The notes beneath the pieces are model-generated. The model was not told the DNA's origin and did not search any database. It was given only the letters and a program-made list of their open reading frames with translations. Shown piece by piece: positions 13,431 to 16,276 of a DNA stretch of 16,276 nt; position 1 is the stretch's first letter, and each line of letters starts with the position of its first letter. Made by a program: the position numbers and the translations under genes. This DNA is from a bacterium (GTDB lineage: Bacteria; Desulfobacterota_D; UBA1144), in NCBI GenBank assembly GCA_002697665.2, contig NZXA02000013.1, positions 1 to 16,276 of the forward strand. Reading direction: 5' to 3'.

Positions 13431-13808
13431 ATGAAAATAGCTTACGTTTTTGCCAATGATATGGCAGCAACTCACAAATTATCATCAATGATATTGCCGC
13501 AACTTGAGTCGGATAGTCATATTGTCCAAGTAGTTGGAATGTTCTTTTTTGACGATAATGTATTTTCTCTTCGAAAGGGTGATCCAGTAGGAGAGCGTCT
13601 TGCTAAAATTGCTGAAGAAAAAAATATTCTTTTAATGGCATGTGACCAGTGTGCTTTAAGACGTAATCTTGCTGAAGGAGAATTCAGTCAATGTGGAACC
13701 GGCGAAGTTAAACCCAAGGATGTTGTAAATGGAGTACATGTTGGTTGCTTCCCACAATTATATACAGCACTTTCTGGTAATCCACCAGATCAAGTAATTA
13801 CTTTATAA
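13431..13808 (+). CDS. DsrE-like (sulfur-relay fold) protein in the znuA operon, possibly SaoD-like
   Basis: A 125-residue cytoplasmic protein with the DsrE/TusD-type alpha/beta pattern: 'KIAYVFANDMAATHKLSSMILPQLE' (2-26), 'VQVVGMFFFDDNVFSL' (32-47), 'GERLAKIAEEKNILLMACDQCALRR' (54-78), 'GVHVGCFPQLYTAL' (101-114) and a final strand 'DQVITL'. Cysteines lie at 71 and 74 (CDQC), 88 and 106. DsrE-type proteins pass persulfide sulfur or use conserved Cys in redox chemistry; the CDQC pair after the strand is the likely functional site. The sequence resembles proteins I recall being annotated 'DsrE-related protein SaoD', but I cannot verify that. It starts five bases after znuA, so it should be induced with ZnuA under zinc limitation. 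A zinc-binding or thiol-protection role is inference. Confidence 0.8.
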   Translation: MKIAYVFANDMAATHKLSSMILPQLESDSHIVQVVGMFFFDDNVFSLRKGDPVGERLAKIAEEKNILLMACDQCALRRNLAEGEFSQCGTGEVKPKDVVNGVHVGCFPQLYTALSGNPPDQVITL

Positions 13809-13834
13809 TTTAAAATAACTTTATAATCTAAAAT
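13800..13834 (+). repeat. short tandem duplication at the end of the DsrE-like gene
   Basis: Two 17-base copies (13800-13816 and 13818-13834), each ACTTTATAAT-Y-TAAAAT, differ at one position. The first copy contains the stop codon of the DsrE-like gene and the second enters the terminator stem. It looks like a local duplication of the gene end, without obvious function. Confidence 0.6.
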
Positions 13835-13867
13835 GAGCTTTAAAATTTAAAAGCTCATTTTAGATTA
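13824..13867. terminator. bidirectional terminator hairpin between convergent operons
   Basis: An 18-base-pair perfect stem (13824-13841 with 13850-13867, 8-base AT-rich loop; the core is AAAATGAGCTTT/AAAGCTCATTTT) separates the znuA-DsrE-like operon (plus) from the MerT-like cluster (minus). The stop codon of the MerT-like gene (13860-13862) lies inside the right arm. G:C content is low and the U tracts are interrupted, so efficiency is uncertain, but placement and symmetry fit a two-way terminator. Confidence 0.75.
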
Positions 13868-14237
13868 AATATTTAGCAAAAAATGCAAAGAATAATCCAA
13901 CTAAATATATAAATAAACTTGAATAGAGTATTTTTTTATTAATTTTTTTGAGATTATTACATGACATTGTTAGTGAGTCATCAAGCTCACAAGAATCTAT
14001 TTCATCTTTTCTCTGAGTCCAAAAAGCAGTAATTATTAATAAGCCTGATATGATAAAAACGATTTCTTTATTCTCACTAATAGTTATTAAAAAAGGAATA
14101 TTTGAAAAAAGGCTTATTAATGCACCTGTTGCACCAATTGCTACTAGAAGTGCAGGTATAGCACAACACACTAAGGTGCTACTGCTCGCAAAAAGAACAA
14201 GAATTTGTGTTAATAATGATTTTTTTTCTTTATCCAT
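13860..14237 (-). CDS. MerT-like membrane protein of a metal-transport cluster
   Basis: About 125 residues with four hydrophobic helices. Helix 1 carries the Cys-Cys pair and following Gly/Ala pattern of MerT-type proteins ('TLVCCAIPALLVAIGATGAL', about residues 21-40). Two further Cys (in 'DSCELDD' and 'MSCNN') lie in the loop before the last helices. MerT proteins take a metal ion (classically Hg2+) from a periplasmic HMA-fold partner, MerP, and move it across the inner membrane. The upstream gene encodes such an HMA protein and overlaps this one by one base (TGATG), so translation is coupled. No merA or merR is visible, so the substrate need not be mercury; copper or another thiophilic metal is possible. 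I use the ATG at 14237 rather than the TTG at 14240. Confidence 0.82.
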   Translation of the reverse strand: MDKEKKSLLTQILVLFASSSTLVCCAIPALLVAIGATGALISLFSNIPFLITISENKEIVFIISGLLIITAFWTQRKDEIDSCELDDSLTMSCNNLKKINKKILYSSLFIYLVGLFFAFFAKYLI

Positions 14238-14602
14238 CAAATTCTTTCTATTGATGAAACAATATATCCAGAATCTTTAATCTTTTCTCTTATAATATCA
14301 TCATCAATATTCATCCCTTTTTTTGTAAAAATTTTAATTTCTTTTTCTTCAAGATTTACAGTCAAGCCTGCAACTGACTTCTCTTTCATAAAAACCTTTT
14401 CAATTGCTCTAGCACAAAAATCACAAACCAGCCCTTTAACATTAACCCTTATAATTTTTCCGTTAGGATCGATTGTTCCAACAGAAGCTTTATAATCTAA
14501 TTTTAACCTATGCTCTGATGAATGATTCTCACCGTCATGTGAAAATGAACTGAATGTTAGTGCTGATAAAATTGTTAGAATTATTATTATATTTTTTCTC
14601 AT
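14237..14602 (-). CDS. periplasmic heavy-metal-associated (HMA) domain protein, MerP-like
   Basis: A 121-residue protein with a signal peptide (about 1-21), a short His-containing N-terminal stretch (SHDGENHSSEH, 21-31) and one HMA domain from about residue 50 to the end. The metal-binding loop is 'VKGLVCDFCARAIEKVF' (55-71), with Cys60 and Cys63 as CxxC. Most HMA domains have GMxCxxC; here the position before the first Cys is Val, as in several periplasmic variants. It would hand a soft metal ion, probably Cu(I) or Hg(II), to the MerT-like partner, whose start codon overlaps its stop. The ribosome-binding site is GGGG, about seven bases before the ATG. It follows the small barrel gene by ten bases. 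Confidence 0.88.
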   Translation of the reverse strand: MRKNIIIILTILSALTFSSFSHDGENHSSEHRLKLDYKASVGTIDPNGKIIRVNVKGLVCDFCARAIEKVFMKEKSVAGLTVNLEEKEIKIFTKKGMNIDDDIIREKIKDSGYIVSSIERI

Positions 14603-14612
14603 TTTAAAACCC

Positions 14613-15245
14613 CTAATATCTAATTATTAAATTTAGAATCAAATCTTTTCTATTATTGATACCAATCTCTATTAAATTTGTATTTTTGAAAAATCTAAGT
14701 TTTGGCCCGTGGGTCAATTTATTCTTATTTTTATCTTCATTATATTGAAAAGCGTAAAGTACCCAAGTGTGTAAATCACCATAATTACCTACATAAGGAG
14801 CAAAACCTAAGGCTCCAGAATGAAGAATAAAATCCTCAATATTCTCTATATCAGAATATCTAACTTCATAATTCGAATATAGTTTTTGTGTTTCCCAATC
14901 AGCCGACCCCGAAATAAAATATGATTTATTGTAATCTTTATCACCTTCTAGATAAGTAGATGTACCAATTCCTGTTTTTAAATAAATATTTGCTTGAGAG
15001 TCTATATTATTAAATCTTTCAACGAGATAATTACCTTGCAAAAAATGATTTACATAATCTTTGTCTTTCCAATATTCAAATCTATATCCTAAAGAATAAA
15101 AATATTTAGGAGAATAATGTACGTGTGATGATATTCTATCACCATTATTCATTGCCATAAAAGTTGTCCCACCAGTGTATGAAACTGGTCTTGAAAAAAC
15201 ATTTATAGATATGAAGAAAACTATAAGAAATAGCAATCTATGCAA
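14613..15245 (-). CDS. small outer-membrane beta-barrel-like protein in the metal cluster
   Basis: A 210-residue exported protein with a signal peptide (1-18, cleavage after FSR or VFS) and a strand-rich mature part ending in 'LNLIIRY' with a terminal aromatic residue. Characteristic stretches are 'RPVSYTGGTTFMAMNNGD' (19-36), 'SSHVHYSPKYFYSLGYRFEYWK' (39-60) and 'DSQANIYLKTGIGTS' (82-96). I have the impression of similar uncharacterised proteins beside HMA/MerT-like genes in marine gammaproteobacteria, but know of no function. The start is TTG at 15245; GGAGG lies nine bases upstream and no ATG in this frame fits. The context suggests metal-related outer-membrane transport or sensing. Confidence 0.75.
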   Translation of the reverse strand: MHRLLFLIVFFISINVFSRPVSYTGGTTFMAMNNGDRISSHVHYSPKYFYSLGYRFEYWKDKDYVNHFLQGNYLVERFNNIDSQANIYLKTGIGTSTYLEGDKDYNKSYFISGSADWETQKLYSNYEVRYSDIENIEDFILHSGALGFAPYVGNYGDLHTWVLYAFQYNEDKNKNKLTHGPKLRFFKNTNLIEIGINNRKDLILNLIIRY

Positions 15246-15281
15246 AATTATTAACCTCCAATTATTTAAATTTAAAAAAAA

Positions 15282-15584
15282 TTAAACAATTGGGGGTCGA
15301 AAAACTTCAGATAACTTAAGACTTAATATTTTTGATTTATTAAAAAAAGTTTTTAATGAAGTATTCTTTGTAAACTTAAAATTATTTAATGGTTTAAATA
15401 CAAAAAGAGTACAGCATTCGTGTTCGTTGCACGATTCAGTGGTATTACTATTGCATGGAATATCTTCCGAGTGGCTATGATGAGAATGAGTGACTTCATT
15501 ATGATCGAAATGATTATTAATAGTTGAACTGGGAATAAAAGATAAATTCAAAATTAATAATGAAAAAACTAATATTATCCTCAT
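15282..15584 (-). CDS. small exported His/Cys-rich protein, CzcI/CopL-like
   Basis: A 100-residue protein with a signal peptide (about 1-20), a His-rich segment (HFDHNEVTHSHHSHS, 25-39) and four Cys (C44, C52, C57, C58, the last two in 'NEHECC'). It closes with 'SEVFRPPIV', recalling the RPP ending of CzcI/CopL/DUF2946-type small proteins found at the head of metal-resistance operons. These are thought to bind metal in the periplasm and modulate efflux or regulation. It is the first gene of the cluster, 23 bases after rmuC and 36 before the barrel gene. Its ATG has no clear ribosome-binding site. TTGAGC and TATATT with an 18-base spacer lie just upstream and could be its own promoter. Confidence 0.72.
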   Translation of the reverse strand: MRIILVFSLLILNLSFIPSSTINNHFDHNEVTHSHHSHSEDIPCNSNTTESCNEHECCTLFVFKPLNNFKFTKNTSLKTFFNKSKILSLKLSEVFRPPIV

Positions 15585-15607
15585 AAAGAATAATATACTT
15601 AAAATTT

Positions 15608-16276
15608 CTAATCTTGCTCAAAAATTTCTTTTTGATCAACTTGAGGGAGTTTCTTGAAATTTTCTGGTGAATCTTTAATAGTGCCAACTTCTCGTAATTC
15701 TTTAGAAGATTTTATTCCCATTTTTTCAAGTTTTTTTACCGAAGGTATAAGTCTTGAATCAACGCTTGATACCAACTTGTTCCAGTTGTTCACACTAGAT
15801 TCTAAGGAATTTTTTAAACTAGAAAAGTGCTCAGCAGCTGTACCAAACCTGTTATGAATTTGTGTCGCCGCATTTCTAATATCTTCGATTTGATCTTGAA
15901 CTTTTAATATTCCGTTTATGTAATGCCACATTAGTATAATAAAATTTAGATTATCAGGACCTGCCAAAATTACACCTTCAGCAATCATATTTGTATCTTT
16001 ATTTAAAAGTTCCTTAACTATTAAGAAAACATTTTCATTTGGGATAAACATTATTATAAATTCAGGAGTATGATACTTTTCTTTTACAACAATATTGTGA
16101 TAACCCTTTTTTGATAGCTTATTTGCTTCATTAGTTACCTTATCTTTTATTTCTTTCTTAATTTCATCAATTCTTTCCTTAGATGTTTCATCATTTTTCA
16201 GCTCTTTAATAACCTCTATATTTGATGTAGCTTTAGAATCAATGATTAGACACTTCTCTTCTGAAACTAACACTGC
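15608..16276 (-). CDS. rmuC: DNA recombination protein RmuC, C-terminal part (5' end cut)
   Basis: The frame is open at the right edge (codon before the GTG at 16273 is GCA, Ala), so only the last 222 residues are present. They match the RmuC nuclease-like domain: 'KCLIIDSKAT' (the catalytic-type strand with Asp and Lys), 'PEFIIMFIPNE', 'ANVFLIV'-like strand, 'VILAGPDNLNFIILMWHY', and the C-terminal helical region 'FGTAAEHFSSLKNSLESSVNNWNKLVSSVD' with 'LIPSVKKLEKMG'. RmuC limits inversion of short inverted repeats during recombination and has recently been linked to phage defence in some contexts. The N-terminal membrane anchor and coiled coil lie outside the window. The downstream metal cluster begins 23 bases after its stop. 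Confidence 0.9.
   Translation of the reverse strand, partial: AVLVSEEKCLIIDSKATSNIEVIKELKNDETSKERIDEIKKEIKDKVTNEANKLSKKGYHNIVVKEKYHTPEFIIMFIPNENVFLIVKELLNKDTNMIAEGVILAGPDNLNFIILMWHYINGILKVQDQIEDIRNAATQIHNRFGTAAEHFSSLKNSLESSVNNWNKLVSSVDSRLIPSVKKLEKMGIKSSKELREVGTIKDSPENFKKLPQVDQKEIFEQD

Noticed and set aside
14050..14280. Plus-strand frame across the MerT-like gene
   Set aside because: It overlaps two well-supported minus-strand genes and shows no family features.
1..16276. tRNA, rRNA, CRISPR arrays, insertion sequences and prophage genes
   Set aside because: No cloverleaf, repeat-spacer pattern, transposase or phage-type reading frame was seen on either strand.

Overview
The window is a gene-dense, strongly AT-rich stretch of bacterial chromosome. 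The gene set points to a Gram-negative proteobacterium, most likely a marine gammaproteobacterium with a small genome: several outer-membrane beta-barrels, a gammaproteobacterial-type Zur with zinc uptake genes, RmuC, a subtilisin-like protease with a C-terminal outer-membrane-type domain, and very short intergenic gaps. No rRNA, tRNA or other taxonomic marker is present, so a narrower placement (for example SAR86-like) would be a guess. I see no mobile elements, CRISPR arrays or RNA genes, and no gene-free stretch reaches 300 bases.

Layout. (1) 1-1617, plus strand: the 3' end of a probable S8 protease/barrel gene and a small putative lipoprotein. (2) 1597-6116, minus strand: a five-gene methanethiol-oxidase neighbourhood in the order Met-rich copper-type outer-membrane protein, MipA/OmpV protein, NTF2-like protein, MtoX/SBP56, His-rich six-helix membrane protein. 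Its first and fourth genes are each preceded by the same 22-base promoter-like block (19 of 22 identical), about 60 bases before the start codon. (3) 6237-7673, plus: a small DUF3147-like membrane protein and an FMN-dependent alpha-hydroxyacid oxidase. (4) 7679-9143, minus: a small secreted protein and an NAD-type isocitrate dehydrogenase. (5) 9254-13808: a zinc-starvation module. The zur-znuC-znuB operon (minus) diverges from znuA plus a DsrE-like gene (plus), and a His-rich porin lies downstream of znuB. Zur-box palindromes sit on the -10 elements of all three predicted promoters. (6) 13860-15584, minus: a second metal-linked cluster (CzcI/CopL-like peptide, small barrel, HMA-domain periplasmic protein, MerT-like membrane protein). 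(7) 15608-16276: the C-terminal part of rmuC, cut by the window edge.

How the parts fit. Most of the window deals with transition metals and sulfur. MtoX is a copper enzyme that oxidises methanethiol to formaldehyde, hydrogen sulfide and hydrogen peroxide; the Met-rich barrel and His-rich membrane protein beside it are plausible copper-supply or product-export partners. The zinc module combines high-affinity import with a candidate outer-membrane zinc porin and a cysteine-containing DsrE-like protein that would be induced by zinc starvation. The most notable signals are the shared promoter block defining a candidate MtoX regulon, and the compact zur/znuA intergenic region, where one 15-base palindrome forms both -10 elements and znuA appears to be leaderless.
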